A DNA stretch of 64,000 bases from Clostridium sp. C2-6-12 (GCF_009928485.1 NZ_JAABNP010000003.1:62001-126000); one strand, 5' to 3'. Numbered from the stretch's first letter, positions 9,239-18,131 are shown. Notes: generated from the sequence alone by a model not told the origin. A program made the numbers and translations.

Positions 9239-10474
9239 TTATTTCCATTTTTTCAAAAGTAAAGTTGCATTGTGTCCACCAAATCCTAATGAATTAGTCA
9301 ATGCATATTCTAATTCTTTTTCTCTTCCCACATTTGGTACATAATCTAAATCTAATTCTTCATCCTTAGTTTTATAACCAATTGTTGGAGGAATAAATCC
9401 ATCTTGAAGAGCCTTAGCACATATTATTGCTTCAATTGCTCCAGCAGCTCCAAGTAAATGACCTGTCATTGACTTTGTTGAAGATATTGGAACATTGTAT
9501 GCTGCTTCACCAAACGCTGCTTTAATTGCTGCTGTTTCAAATTTATCATTTAATTCTGTAGATGTTCCATGAGCATTAATATATGAAACTTCTTCTGGTT
9601 TTATACCACCTTCTGCTATAGCATCTTTCATAGCTCTAGCCGCACCACTTCCATCTGGTGCTGGTGAAGTAATATGATATGCATCACAAGTTGAACCATA
9701 TCCAACTAATTCAGCTATTATATTCGCTCCTCTAGCCTGTGCATGTTCTAAAGATTCAAGAACTAAAACTCCTGCTCCTTCACCCATTACAAATCCACTT
9801 CTTTCATTATCAAAAGGAATAGATGATCTTTCTGGGTCATTGTTTGAATTTAAAGCCTTCATGCTATGAAAACCACTAATTGCAAGTCTTGTAATTGATG
9901 CTTCTGCTCCACCTGCAAGCATTGCATCTGCATAACCATGTTTGATTGTTCTAAATGCATCTCCAATATTATTAGTTCCTGTAGCACAAGCTGTTACTGC
10001 TGATGTACAAGGTCCTTTTAAACCATATTTAATAGCAACATTTCCTGCTCCTAAATTTATTATTGCCATAGGAATAAAGAATGGAGTTACTCTCTTTGAT
10101 TTTCCTGTAGCAAGCTTACTACATTCCTCTTCGATAGTTTCAAATCCACCTATTCCTGAACCTAACATTACCCCAAATCTATCTAAATCTTCTTTTTCTA
10201 AATCTATTCCTGAATTCTTTATTGCTTCATCTGCTGCAACTAAAGCAAATTGAGAAAATCTATCTAGTCTCTTACACTCTTTTTTCCCAATTACAGTTTC
10301 TGGATCAAAATCTTTAACTTCCGCTGCAATTTTTACATCTATTAACTCTTGATCTACTAAAGTAATAAAGTCTATTCCTAGTTTTCCTTCTTTTGCATTA
10401 TTCCAAAACGTGTTAACATCATTACCTATAGGAGTTACTGCTCCCATTCCTGTAATAACAACTCTTCTTTCCAT
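9239..10474 (-). CDS. fabF: Beta-ketoacyl-ACP synthase II
   Basis: FabF condenses malonyl-ACP with the growing acyl-ACP. The 411-residue thiolase-fold protein starts MERRVVITGMGAVTPIG. The nucleophile is Cys163 in TACATGTNN, and the two catalytic histidines are in NAHGTSTELND and KSMTGHLLGAAG. The C-terminus has the FGGHNATL motif. Length is the family's usual. It follows fabG with an 18-base spacing. It is the only elongation-type condensing enzyme in the operon. Confidence 0.97.
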   Translation of the reverse strand: MERRVVITGMGAVTPIGNDVNTFWNNAKEGKLGIDFITLVDQELIDVKIAAEVKDFDPETVIGKKECKRLDRFSQFALVAADEAIKNSGIDLEKEDLDRFGVMLGSGIGGFETIEEECSKLATGKSKRVTPFFIPMAIINLGAGNVAIKYGLKGPCTSAVTACATGTNNIGDAFRTIKHGYADAMLAGGAEASITRLAISGFHSMKALNSNNDPERSSIPFDNERSGFVMGEGAGVLVLESLEHAQARGANIIAELVGYGSTCDAYHITSPAPDGSGAARAMKDAIAEGGIKPEEVSYINAHGTSTELNDKFETAAIKAAFGEAAYNVPISSTKSMTGHLLGAAGAIEAIICAKALQDGFIPPTIGYKTKDEELDLDYVPNVGREKELEYALTNSLGFGGHNATLLLKKWK

Positions 10475-10492
10475 AACCTTACTCTTCCTCCA

Positions 10493-11233
10493 TTACATTA
10501 ACATTCCACCATCAACTTGGATTACTTGACCTGTAACATAATCTGAACCTTCACCTGCTAGGAAAGCAACTACATTAGCCACATCTTCTGGTTTTCCAAA
10601 TTTCTTAAGTGGTATATTTTTCTTTGATTCTTCTTTAACTTTATCGCTTAACTCATGTGTCATATCAGTTTCAATAAATCCTGGTGCTACTGCATTTACA
10701 GTGATTCCTCTTGACCCAACTTCTCTAGCAAGTGATTTGGTCATTCCAATTACGCCTGCTTTAGACGCTGAATAATTAACTTGCCCTGCATTTCCTGTAA
10801 GACCAACTACTGATGAAATATTTATTATCTTTCCACCTTTTTGTTTAACCATTATTGGAGTAATTGCTTTTAAGCAGTTAAATACTCCTTTTAAGTTTAC
10901 ATCTATAACAGTATCAAAATCTTCTTCTTTCATTCTAAGTATTAAGTTATCCTTCGTAATACCTGCATTATTTACCATAATATCAATATTACCAAACTTC
11001 TCCTTGGCTGCTGCAACAAGATTTTCTACATCTTCTACTTTAGAAATATCTCCCTTTACACTTAAAACTTCAACACCCATTTCTTTGATTTCATTTTCAA
11101 CTTCTTGAGCTTCTTTTTCGCTACTTCTATAATTTAAAACTATATTTGCTCCAAGAGATGCAAGCTTTAAAGCAATTGCTTTTCCAAGGCCTCTTGATGC
11201 TCCTGTAATAATTGCACATTTTCCTTTCAACAT
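10493..11233 (-). CDS. fabG: 3-oxoacyl-ACP reductase FabG
   Basis: FabG is an NADPH-dependent short-chain dehydrogenase that reduces 3-oxoacyl-ACP. The 246-residue protein has the Rossmann TGASRGLGKA motif at residues 10-19, the NNAGIT motif near 88-93, the catalytic Ser at 140/141, Tyr154 and Lys158 (YSASK), and the PGFIETDMT loop. Length is standard. The repeat-containing 40-base gap to fabD is described separately. Confidence 0.97.
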   Translation of the reverse strand: MLKGKCAIITGASRGLGKAIALKLASLGANIVLNYRSSEKEAQEVENEIKEMGVEVLSVKGDISKVEDVENLVAAAKEKFGNIDIMVNNAGITKDNLILRMKEEDFDTVIDVNLKGVFNCLKAITPIMVKQKGGKIINISSVVGLTGNAGQVNYSASKAGVIGMTKSLAREVGSRGITVNAVAPGFIETDMTHELSDKVKEESKKNIPLKKFGKPEDVANVVAFLAGEGSDYVTGQVIQVDGGMLM

Positions 11234-11245
11234 AACAACCCCCGT

Positions 11246-11290
11246 TAGTCAGTTAGCAGTTTACCGTACACAGTTAACTGTTAACTGTAT
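11246..11290. repeat. GTTAAC-type repeat running into the fabD 3' end
   Basis: It reads gttagtcagttagcag on the + strand, then cacagttaactgttaac. The last five codons of fabD (TVNS plus the stop) are read from this repeat, so the element appears to have supplied the end of the gene. Confidence 0.6.
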
Positions 11291-12203
11291 TTTGTAATGA
11301 TTCTATATTTTCTACATTTAATAATTTTGCATTTTTATTAATTTTCTTAACAAATCCTCTAAGTGCTTTTCCTGGTCCAACTTCAATGAAAGTATCTACT
11401 CCACTTTCTATCATGTGGTTTATTGTCTTTTCAAAAAGCACTGAAGTTCTTATATGTTTCTTTAATAAGTCCTTTATATCATCTTCTTTTTCATATGGAG
11501 TTCCTTTAACATTGGAATATACTACTTTATTAAGTTCCTTAATTTCTACAGTCTTAATTGTATTGTAGAATTCTTCACTTGCTGGTTCAAGAAGAGAACT
11601 ATGGAATGGTCCACTTACATTTAAAGCAATTCCAAGTCCGCCAAGCTCTTTTGCAATTTTAACTGCTTCATCAATTGCTTGATTTTCTCCTGAAATAACT
11701 ACTTGTCCTGGACAGTTGAAATTAGCACCTTCCACAATTCCAAATTCACCAGCTCTATCTAATAATTCCTTTAACTTTTCATCATTTAACTTAAGGACTG
11801 CAGCCATTTTCCCTAGACCTTTTGGAAGAGCACTTCCCATTATTCTTCCTCTTTCTTTTATAAGAAGTAATCCCTCTTCTAACGAAAGAGCTCCCCCATA
11901 TATAAGTGCAGCGTATTCACCTAAGCTAAGTCCTGCCGTATAATCAGCTTCAATATTATTTATTTCTAAAGCTTTTAAAGCCATTAGAGATGCAACAAGA
12001 ATTGTAGGCTGAGCATTTTCTGTTAAAGTCAAAAGTTCTTCTGGTCCTTCAAACATCATCTTCTTTATAGGCATATCTAGAATTTCTTCACTTCGATCTA
12101 ACAATTCTTTACATTCTGGTATATTATCATAAAGGTCTTTCGCCATTCCAATTGTTTGAACTCCTTGGCCTGGAAAAAGGAATGCTGTTTTACTACTATT
12201 CAT
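11274..12203 (-). CDS. fabD: Malonyl-CoA:ACP transacylase
   Basis: FabD moves malonyl from CoA to ACP. The 309-residue protein starts MNSSKTAFLFPGQG, with the nucleophile Ser93 in GLSLGEYAAL, a catalytic His201 in SGPFHSS, and the EVGPGKALRGF motif near the C-terminus. I chose the ATG at 12201-12203, preceded by TTGGAGGG, over longer in-frame starts up to 12245 that run back into fabK. It overlaps fabK by 8 bases. The final residues are encoded by an intergenic-type repeat, which suggests the native C-terminus was altered without harm. Confidence 0.96.
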   Translation of the reverse strand: MNSSKTAFLFPGQGVQTIGMAKDLYDNIPECKELLDRSEEILDMPIKKMMFEGPEELLTLTENAQPTILVASLMALKALEINNIEADYTAGLSLGEYAALIYGGALSLEEGLLLIKERGRIMGSALPKGLGKMAAVLKLNDEKLKELLDRAGEFGIVEGANFNCPGQVVISGENQAIDEAVKIAKELGGLGIALNVSGPFHSSLLEPASEEFYNTIKTVEIKELNKVVYSNVKGTPYEKEDDIKDLLKKHIRTSVLFEKTINHMIESGVDTFIEVGPGKALRGFVKKINKNAKLLNVENIESLQNTVNS

Positions 12204-13137
12204 ATTTCCCTCCAAATTTTTCATATACTTCTTTTGCACCATCAAATAATTCTTTAATTATTTCGCAGCAGCTTTGTTCTTTATTTACAAGTCCTGCTAT
12301 TTGCCCTGACATAAGTGAACCATTATCAACATCTCCATCAATAACAGCTTTTTTTAATGCTCCTGCTCCAAGTTTCTCTAACTCTTCAACAGATACTCCT
12401 TCTTTTTCCAACTTAAGATAAGTTCTTGCAAGTTTATTTCTAAGAACTCTAACAGGATGCCCAGTTGGTCTTCCTGTTACTTCTGTATCTATATCATTAG
12501 CTTTTAATACTTTATCTTTGTAATTTTGATGAATTGTACATTCATTAGCTACTAAGAATCTTGTTCCAACCTGAACACCTTCTGCTCCTAACATAAACGA
12601 TGCTGCTACTCCTCTTCCATCACCAATACCACCAGCAGCTATAACTGGTACATTTACAGCATCTACTACTTGAGGTACTAAAGTCATTGTAGTTAATTGA
12701 CCTACATGACCACCCGATTCAGTTCCTTCTGCAATTATTGCATCAGCACCTGATTTTTCCATTCTCTTAGCTAAAGCTACTGAAGCGACTACTGGAATAA
12801 CTTTTATTCCATGTGCCTTCCACTTTTCCATGTACTTTCCTGGACTGCCAGCACCTGTTGTAACTACAGATACACCTTCTTCACATACCAAATCAGCTAT
12901 TTCATCTGCATTTTCTGCCATTAACATTATATTTACACCAAATGGCTTGCTAGTCATCTTTTTAGTCTTTTGTATTTGTTCCCTTACCCATTCTGTTGGT
13001 GCAGCTCCAGTAATTATTCCAAGCCCACCTGCTTCACTTACTGCTGAAGCTAAGGACGCATCTGCAATTCTTGCCATTCCACCTTGAAATATAGGGTATT
13101 TTATTTTTAACAGGTCACATACTCTATTTTTTTCCAC
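12196..13137 (-). CDS. fabK: Enoyl-ACP reductase II (FMN-dependent FabK)
   Basis: FabK is a flavoprotein of the nitronate monooxygenase fold that reduces enoyl-ACP and replaces FabI in many clostridia and streptococci. The 313-residue protein has KIKYPIFQGGMARI at the start, VNIMLM, a PVVASVALAKRMEKSGADAI segment, EGTESGGHVG, and AAGGIGDGRG FMN-phosphate binding residues. I chose the GTG at 13135-13137, which has AGGAGG seven bases upstream; the GTG at 13155 has no such site. Its position directly before fabD in the fab operon supports FabK over a plain nitronate monooxygenase. No FabI, FabL or FabV is visible here. Confidence 0.94.
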   Translation of the reverse strand: MEKNRVCDLLKIKYPIFQGGMARIADASLASAVSEAGGLGIITGAAPTEWVREQIQKTKKMTSKPFGVNIMLMAENADEIADLVCEEGVSVVTTGAGSPGKYMEKWKAHGIKVIPVVASVALAKRMEKSGADAIIAEGTESGGHVGQLTTMTLVPQVVDAVNVPVIAAGGIGDGRGVAASFMLGAEGVQVGTRFLVANECTIHQNYKDKVLKANDIDTEVTGRPTGHPVRVLRNKLARTYLKLEKEGVSVEELEKLGAGALKKAVIDGDVDNGSLMSGQIAGLVNKEQSCCEIIKELFDGAKEVYEKFGGKYE

Positions 13138-13307
13138 AACAAATCCTCCTACCACTATCCACTCTATTCATGATAATGGGAATTTTTTATTTTTATAAGC
13201 TATATAAGTCCAAAAAATATATATAAATAAAATTACATAATATGAAAGTAATTTTACTATTACGAATTATAATTATCAATTGATTACTAAAAAATTAAAA
13301 ATAAGTT

Positions 13308-13330
13308 CATAATCTCCAAAGGACTTTTAG
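13308..13330. repeat. Short dispersed motif after acpP (copy 1)
   Basis: This 23-base motif cataatctccaaa-gga-cttttag matches 37914-37936 at 20 of 23 positions, differing only in the central three bases. The rest of the 13138-13332 gap shows nothing else I recognise. Confidence 0.45.
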
Positions 13331-13332
13331 AC

Positions 13333-13551
13333 TTAAATATTTTTCTCCACATATTCTACAGCATCCTGAATTGTTTTTAAGTCTTCAACTTCTTCAATTT
13401 GTATATTGTACTTTTCTTCGAGTTCAATAACTATTTGGAATAAATCTAAGGAATCAGCTCCTAATTCTTCAAAAGTTGTTTCTAATTTAACTTCCTCTTG
13501 CTCAATCCCTAATTGTTCGCATATAACGTCTCTAATTTCTTCAAATAACAT
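13333..13551 (-). CDS. acpP: Acyl carrier protein
   Basis: This is a 72-residue acidic four-helix carrier protein. The phosphopantetheine attachment Ser34 sits in GADSLDLFQ. It is rich in Glu and Asp, as is usual. I favour the second ATG (13549-13551), nine bases after GGAGG, over the first at 13557, which would be only three bases away. It lies between fabH and fabK in the operon, with a possible partial terminator upstream. Confidence 0.95.
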   Translation of the reverse strand: MLFEEIRDVICEQLGIEQEEVKLETTFEELGADSLDLFQIVIELEEKYNIQIEEVEDLKTIQDAVEYVEKNI

Positions 13552-13689
13552 AAACATATACCTCCATAAATATTTATTTGTTTTTAACTTAAATTGTTAT
13601 TATAAAAATGTAAATTCCCTACAATTACTTACCTTAAATACTCGCAAAACAAGCTAACATCATCAAATCACAGATTAAAAGTATCTGCT

Positions 13690-13732
13690 TAAAAAGGAAA
13701 CTCGACTCACATTTGTTCGCAGAGTGAGTTCC
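13690..13732 (-). terminator. Partial terminator between fabH and acpP
   Basis: On the minus strand a bulged stem with arms GGAACTCACTC and GAGTCGAGTTTCC encloses about twelve bases and is followed by TTTTTAAG. It sits within the operon, so it may lower expression of the downstream genes or mark readthrough. Confidence 0.5.
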
Positions 13733-13763
13733 AATAGCAAAAAACTTTTAAGGAACTTATCAC

Positions 13764-14735
13764 TTACCACTCAATTAATGAAGCAGCATAAGTTAACCCG
13801 CCACCAAATGCTACTAAAACAATTTTATCACCTTTGTTTAATAAACCTTTTTCATACATTTCATTTAAAACTATAGGTACAGAAGCTGATGATGTATTTC
13901 CAACTCTATCTAAATTTAAATAAAATTTATCTTCTTCTAATTTTAATTTTTCAGCTGCAGATTTTATTATTCTGTAATTTGCCTGATGAGGTACTATATA
14001 CTTAATTTCATCTATTGAAATCCCTGAATTCTTTAGAACTTCAGTAACACCATCAGCTATAGCTGATACTGCAAATCTAAGAACTTCCCTTCCATTCATC
14101 TTTATTAATCTATCTTGAGTAACCTTTTCTTTTGTAAAAGGAGTATCAAAATCTGCCCCGCCTATTGTTAATGCATTTCCTTTTTTTCCATCAGAACGCA
14201 TATATGATTTTATTATCCCTTTTGTTTCACTTTGTTTTAATACTGCAGCTCCTGCTCCATCTCCAAATAAAATACAAGTGCTTCTATCGGTCCAATCCAT
14301 AACCTTTGAAAGAACTTCTGCTCCAATTACTAAAGCATTTTTATAATTCATTGTCTGCATTAAGCCATTTGCTATTTCAAGACCATATACAAAGCCTGAA
14401 CATGCCACACTAATATCAAAACAAGCAGCTCTATCTGCATTTAAATTACTTTGTACTAAACATGCAACAGAAGGTATAAACATATCTGGGCTAATTGTTG
14501 CAACTATTATTAAGTCTAGATCTTCAGCTTTAATTCCAGCTCTCTCAAGAGCAATTTCAGCTGCTTTAGTTGCTATCTCAGATGTATTTTCACCTTCTGA
14601 AATTCTTCTTTCACTTATTCCTGTTCTTTGAACTATCCATTCATCATTAGTTTCCACAAATTCACTAATCTTATCATTTGTGACTACTAATGGAGGTAAA
14701 TATGCTCCTATTGAAGCAATTTTAACATTACACAT
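13764..14735 (-). CDS. fabH: Beta-ketoacyl-ACP synthase III
   Basis: FabH starts chains by condensing acetyl- or branched acyl-CoA with malonyl-ACP. The 323-residue protein has DEWIVQRTGI near residue 31, the catalytic Cys112 in SVACSGF, the His in IVPHQANYRI and the Asn in RVGNTSSAS. Length matches the family. AAAAGGAG precedes the ATG. It is the first enzyme gene of the operon, 12 bases after the MarR-type regulator. Confidence 0.97.
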   Translation of the reverse strand: MCNVKIASIGAYLPPLVVTNDKISEFVETNDEWIVQRTGISERRISEGENTSEIATKAAEIALERAGIKAEDLDLIIVATISPDMFIPSVACLVQSNLNADRAACFDISVACSGFVYGLEIANGLMQTMNYKNALVIGAEVLSKVMDWTDRSTCILFGDGAGAAVLKQSETKGIIKSYMRSDGKKGNALTIGGADFDTPFTKEKVTQDRLIKMNGREVLRFAVSAIADGVTEVLKNSGISIDEIKYIVPHQANYRIIKSAAEKLKLEEDKFYLNLDRVGNTSSASVPIVLNEMYEKGLLNKGDKIVLVAFGGGLTYAASLIEW

Positions 14736-14747
14736 AGTATTCTCCTT

Positions 14748-15197
14748 TTATTCTAATCTATATTTTTCTTTAAAAAATTCATTTATCTTATTTAGAGAAG
14801 AAATCAAAAGCTCCTCTTCTTCTAAATTTAACCCATCTATTGCTGTATTAACCATTTCTCTATGAAATTTTTCGTGAATTCTATAAGCCAGTTTGCCTTT
14901 TTTAGTTAATTTAACTAATACAACACGCCTGTCTTCTTCAATTCTTTTTCTCTCTACATATCCCTTTTTTATAAGTTTATTTACAGCTGTTGTTAAAGTA
15001 CTTACTGTAATTTTTAACTTTTGAGCTACTTCAGACATGGTTCTTTCAGTGTACATGCCGATAGCCTCTATTGTATGCACTTCTGTTATTGACAGTTCTG
15101 ACAGTACACCGTTCTTTAAACTTTGTTCTTCAATTTGTAAAACATCATTAAATAACTGTACCAAAAGCCCATTAATCATTAATGTTGATTTATCCAT
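14748..15197 (-). CDS. fabT: MarR-family regulator of fatty-acid synthesis (FabT-like)
   Basis: This 149-residue winged-helix protein has the MarR layout: an N-terminal dimer helix, a DNA-reading helix around MSEVAQKLKITVSTLTTAV, and a wing with KKGYVERKRIEEDRR. In streptococci and lactococci FabT heads the same fab operon and binds an AGTTTGA-type palindrome with acyl-ACP as co-repressor. Here the gene is first in the operon, and a TTTGATTATCAAA palindrome abuts its own -10 box. I therefore infer autoregulated repression of the whole operon. GGAGAG lies upstream of the ATG. The symbol is by position and site, not proven. Confidence 0.85.
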   Translation of the reverse strand: MDKSTLMINGLLVQLFNDVLQIEEQSLKNGVLSELSITEVHTIEAIGMYTERTMSEVAQKLKITVSTLTTAVNKLIKKGYVERKRIEEDRRVVLVKLTKKGKLAYRIHEKFHREMVNTAIDGLNLEEEELLISSLNKINEFFKEKYRLE

Positions 15198-15332
15198 TCA
15201 TTCGCACTCTCCACTTGAAAACTAAAATATTTTTTAGAAATCTAAATTTATCTTTTGAGTGTTTTCATTTTAATAAAATGTAAGAAGATTATTTTATTTC
15301 TAAAATTATACATGTGACATAAAAACTTTTTA

Positions 15333-15383
15333 TATCAAATAGTTTGATAATCAAAATATACTATACTAAAAGTTCAATGTCAA
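15333..15383 (-). promoter_or_regulatory. Fatty-acid operon promoter with FabT-like operator
   Basis: On the minus strand TTGACA (15378-15383) and TATATT (15355-15360) are spaced by exactly 17 bases. Directly downstream is the perfect 13-base palindrome TTTGATTATCAAA (15343-15355). It overlaps a second inverted repeat, TATCAAA-3-TTTGATA (15333-15349). The operators cover the expected transcription start. The rest of 15198-15497 shows only AT-rich leader sequence. Confidence 0.8.
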
Positions 15384-15497
15384 ATCTTTCTCACTTTTTT
15401 CCATTTTCACTCAGCTTTTAATTTTTGTTGCCATATGCTATAATTAATTAAAGATTATTTATAGCATTAATGTTAAAAAGTAGGAGGTGTACATAAT

Positions 15498-16085
15498 ATG
15501 ACTAAAAAATTAGTTTTAGCTGCAGTTTTAATGTTAAGTATTGTAATGGTTTCTTGTACTACAAAACCTACTGACACTACTAACTCTAATAGTACTACTG
15601 TAGACCAAGGTACTCAAAACAAAGATTCTTCTAAAGAAGTTGAAAAGCCAAAAGAAGAACCAAAAGTAAATAAAATAAAGCTTTCCATCTATTCTATAGA
15701 TGAAAATTCTTTAGAACCTAACGAATCAGGTACTATTGAAGTAAATGAAAACGCAAGTGTAGAAGATAAATTAAAAACATTAGCAAAAGAATTATCTGAA
15801 AAGAAATTTGACAAACTATCTATAGAAGTTAAATCTATTGATAAAGTTGATGGTAAAAAAGTTGCCACTATAAATTTAGTTGATTCTGATGCAAAAAAAT
15901 GGGTTCCGAAATTCCAAGGTTCAACTGGTGGAGCCATTACAGCAAACACTTTAATTGAAAATTTCCTTCAATCCAATAATAAAAATAAAGGCGAATGGGT
16001 TGATGGTGTAAAATTCTTATATAATAACAAGCCTATTGAATATGAACATGTGGCTGATTTAGCCACTACTCATTACAAAAATTAA
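15498..16085 (+). CDS. Secreted lipoprotein, possibly GerMN-like
   Basis: This 195-residue protein has a signal peptide ending at Cys20 (MVSC, a slightly weak lipobox) and a Thr/Ser/Asn/Lys/Glu/Pro-rich tether to about residue 55. A globular part of about 130 residues follows, with the pattern KIKLSIYSIDENSLEP, VEDKLKTLAKELSEK and KVATINLVDSDAKKW. The alternation of strands with a TANTLIENFLQ helix recalls GerMN-type domains of germination and sporulation lipoproteins, but I am not certain. GGAGG precedes the ATG. The gene is single, bounded by its own terminator, and divergent from the fab operon. Confidence 0.7.
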   Translation: MTKKLVLAAVLMLSIVMVSCTTKPTDTTNSNSTTVDQGTQNKDSSKEVEKPKEEPKVNKIKLSIYSIDENSLEPNESGTIEVNENASVEDKLKTLAKELSEKKFDKLSIEVKSIDKVDGKKVATINLVDSDAKKWVPKFQGSTGGAITANTLIENFLQSNNKNKGEWVDGVKFLYNNKPIEYEHVADLATTHYKN

Positions 16086-16097
16086 AGTAAAATTAGA

Positions 16098-16136
16098 AAA
16101 GTTGCACAAAACGTAAAATTTGTGCAACTTTTTTTA
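16098..16136 (+). terminator. Strong terminator after the lipoprotein gene
   Basis: Perfect 13-base arms AAAGTTGCACAAA and TTTGTGCAACTTT with an 8-base loop are followed by TTTTA. Confidence 0.93.
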
Positions 16137-16319
16137 TTTAACAATGAATTTTTCATTAATAAATTCACATTTTATTTACAATATTCAAAATAAGTTTAGA
16201 AATAAACATTAACATATTTTTTATTTTACACTAAATCTAATTAATATTAAAATTTCTATTAATTAAGATTAAATAGTGTCTGAATTTTCTAAATATTATT
16301 GCAAATAATTCTATTTTAT

Positions 16320-16349
16320 TTGCATATTGTGATATAATTAACTTATAAT
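16320..16349 (+). promoter_or_regulatory. Probable promoter of the rubredoxin-like fusion gene
   Basis: TTGCAT (16320-16325) and TATAAT (16344-16349) are 18 bases apart, about 70 bases before the start codon. The rest of the 16137-16420 gap is AT-rich with nothing I recognise. Confidence 0.4.
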
Positions 16350-16420
16350 TCCATAAAGTTATCTAATTATTCAATTTCATCATTTTTTGATATTTTTATA
16401 ATTTTTGAGGGGGTATTAAC

Positions 16421-16978
16421 ATGAAAAATTATGTACGTTGTAGAGTTTGCGGTTTTATTATGGAAGAAGCAGATTTAAAAGATGTTTGTCCAGCATGCGG
16501 AGTTCCTAAAACTGCTTTTGTGGAACACAAATTCACCATTAAAGAAAAGAGATTACAAATATTAAGTTTACATTTACATCCTATTTCTGTTCATTTTCCA
16601 GAAGCAATAGCTGTTTTTTTAGTAGGCTTTCTCTTACTATCCTTTATAACACCGGATTATATGAGTAAAGACTTATTAACTGTAAATAAAGTTCTTTCTA
16701 TATTTTTCCCTTTAACTGTGGTCTTAGCCTTTGTCGCTGGAGTATATGATGCTAAAATACGTTTTAAAAAGCTATCTCCACCTTATTTAAAAATGAAAAT
16801 TTATCTTGGAATTGGATTATTTGTAGGTTCTTTATTTATGCCTTTTCTTTATGTATATAGTGGAGATACCTTAGCTATGAAATTTTTAATACTTATTATT
16901 TCTATTATAAATTTACTTTTATGTGTACGTTTAGGAAAGATGGGTGGAAAACTAATTGATTCAGTAATGCCAGGTTAG
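16421..16978 (+). CDS. Rubredoxin-like domain fused to a four-helix membrane domain
   Basis: The 185-residue protein starts with a short metal-binding domain with Cys7-x2-Cys10 and Cys23-x2-Cys26 in the CRVCG / CPACG form of rubredoxins. A membrane part with about four hydrophobic segments follows (about 57-79, 90-110, 127-146 and 150-168). The LHLHPISVHFPEAI start of the membrane part resembles DUF2231, whose histidines may bind haem. The likely role is electron transfer at the membrane, but no substrate can be named. GAGGGGG lies upstream of the ATG. It stands alone between two terminators. The motifs are clear; the function is inference. Confidence 0.75.
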   Translation: MKNYVRCRVCGFIMEEADLKDVCPACGVPKTAFVEHKFTIKEKRLQILSLHLHPISVHFPEAIAVFLVGFLLLSFITPDYMSKDLLTVNKVLSIFFPLTVVLAFVAGVYDAKIRFKKLSPPYLKMKIYLGIGLFVGSLFMPFLYVYSGDTLAMKFLILIISIINLLLCVRLGKMGGKLIDSVMPG

Positions 16979-16998
16979 AATTTTATAAACCTTAATAT

Positions 16999-17040
16999 AA
17001 AACAGAGCCAGCATACTCAAATATGCTGACTCTGTTTTAA
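16999..17040. terminator. Bidirectional terminator between converging genes
   Basis: Arms AAAACAGAG-c-CAGCATA and TATGCTG-a-CTCTGTTTT (one mismatch) have a 6-base loop, with U/A runs on both sides. It serves the + strand fusion gene and probably the minus-strand TPR gene. Confidence 0.9.
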
Positions 17041-17105
17041 TAAACATTATTAATTTCTTCCTATAATACTACTCTTCTTTTACATAGCCACTATATCTGT
17101 TGATC

Positions 17106-18023
17106 TTATATTAAATGTTCATATTCTTTTAAATTTCTAATAGGATCTAGTTCTTTATCATTTTTCATATACTCCGAAAAGAATTCATTTAATTCTATGC
17201 TTTTTTCAACATCTTTCACTGCATTTAGATATTCTTTTATATGTACATAAAAACAAGCTCTATTATAGTACAAAAAACTTTCTTCTTCATTTTCTTTTAT
17301 ACCTTCGCTGATTACTTCAATAGCCTTTTCAAACTCATCATTTTCTCTGTACATAACAGCCAAATTTAAAAAACTATATGGATATTGTGGATTTTCCATA
17401 ATTGATTTTTCATAGCAGCTTTTACTTTCCTCTATATTATTTAGCTTATTTAATATTACACCTTTATTAAAGAGTATTTTATAGTGGTTAGGATCAATTT
17501 CTAATGCTTTATTTATATATTTCAATGCTTCTTCATTTTTATTTAATTCTTCATATATGCAAGCCAAATTTGCATTTGCCCATAAATCTTTAGGATTTAT
17601 TTCAATAGCTTTTTGGTAATTATAAATGGATTTATCCTTATTTCCTTCCTCATCATATATATTGGCCAGAAAAAAGTATGCTTTATCATAATTAGGATTC
17701 TTTTCTATAGCTTTTTCATAAAAGCCTTTTGCTTTATCAAAGTCTTCCTTTTCATCATATAATATAGCTAATCCATAGTAAGCCATTGCTTCATCTTCAT
17801 CTAATTTTAAAATTTCATTATATTTTTCTTCTGCTTCACTGGTTAGTCCAATCTCATCATATAACAATGCCATATCCATTAAAAGTTCTATATCTTCTTT
17901 TCCTAAATCAAGTGAATATGCTTTTTTATAGAATTTAAGAGCTTTAAATAAATTATTTTCTGTTCTTAAGTTCCTTGCCATATTTATATAATTATTGTAT
18001 AAGTAATTTTTATTTTCCTTCAT
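17106..18023 (-). CDS. Tetratricopeptide repeat protein
   Basis: This 305-residue, very acidic protein is almost entirely TPR units of 34 residues. At least seven are visible, from the YNNYINMARNLRTENNLFKAL unit at the start through repeats with the W/Y-x2-L-A-x3-Y and YEKAIEINP pattern. There is no signal peptide or catalytic domain, so it is probably a cytosolic protein-protein scaffold. It starts at an ATG and stands alone. The partner cannot be named. Confidence 0.85.
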   Translation of the reverse strand: MKENKNYLYNNYINMARNLRTENNLFKALKFYKKAYSLDLGKEDIELLMDMALLYDEIGLTSEAEEKYNEILKLDEDEAMAYYGLAILYDEKEDFDKAKGFYEKAIEKNPNYDKAYFFLANIYDEEGNKDKSIYNYQKAIEINPKDLWANANLACIYEELNKNEEALKYINKALEIDPNHYKILFNKGVILNKLNNIEESKSCYEKSIMENPQYPYSFLNLAVMYRENDEFEKAIEVISEGIKENEEESFLYYNRACFYVHIKEYLNAVKDVEKSIELNEFFSEYMKNDKELDPIRNLKEYEHLI

Positions 18024-18131
18024 ACACTTTATCCTTGCTTAATTCTAGTTAATAATAATATTACATTTATAAATGTACTCTAATTTTATTATTTTTTCAA
18101 TTAATAATTAATTATATACCATAAAAGAAAT

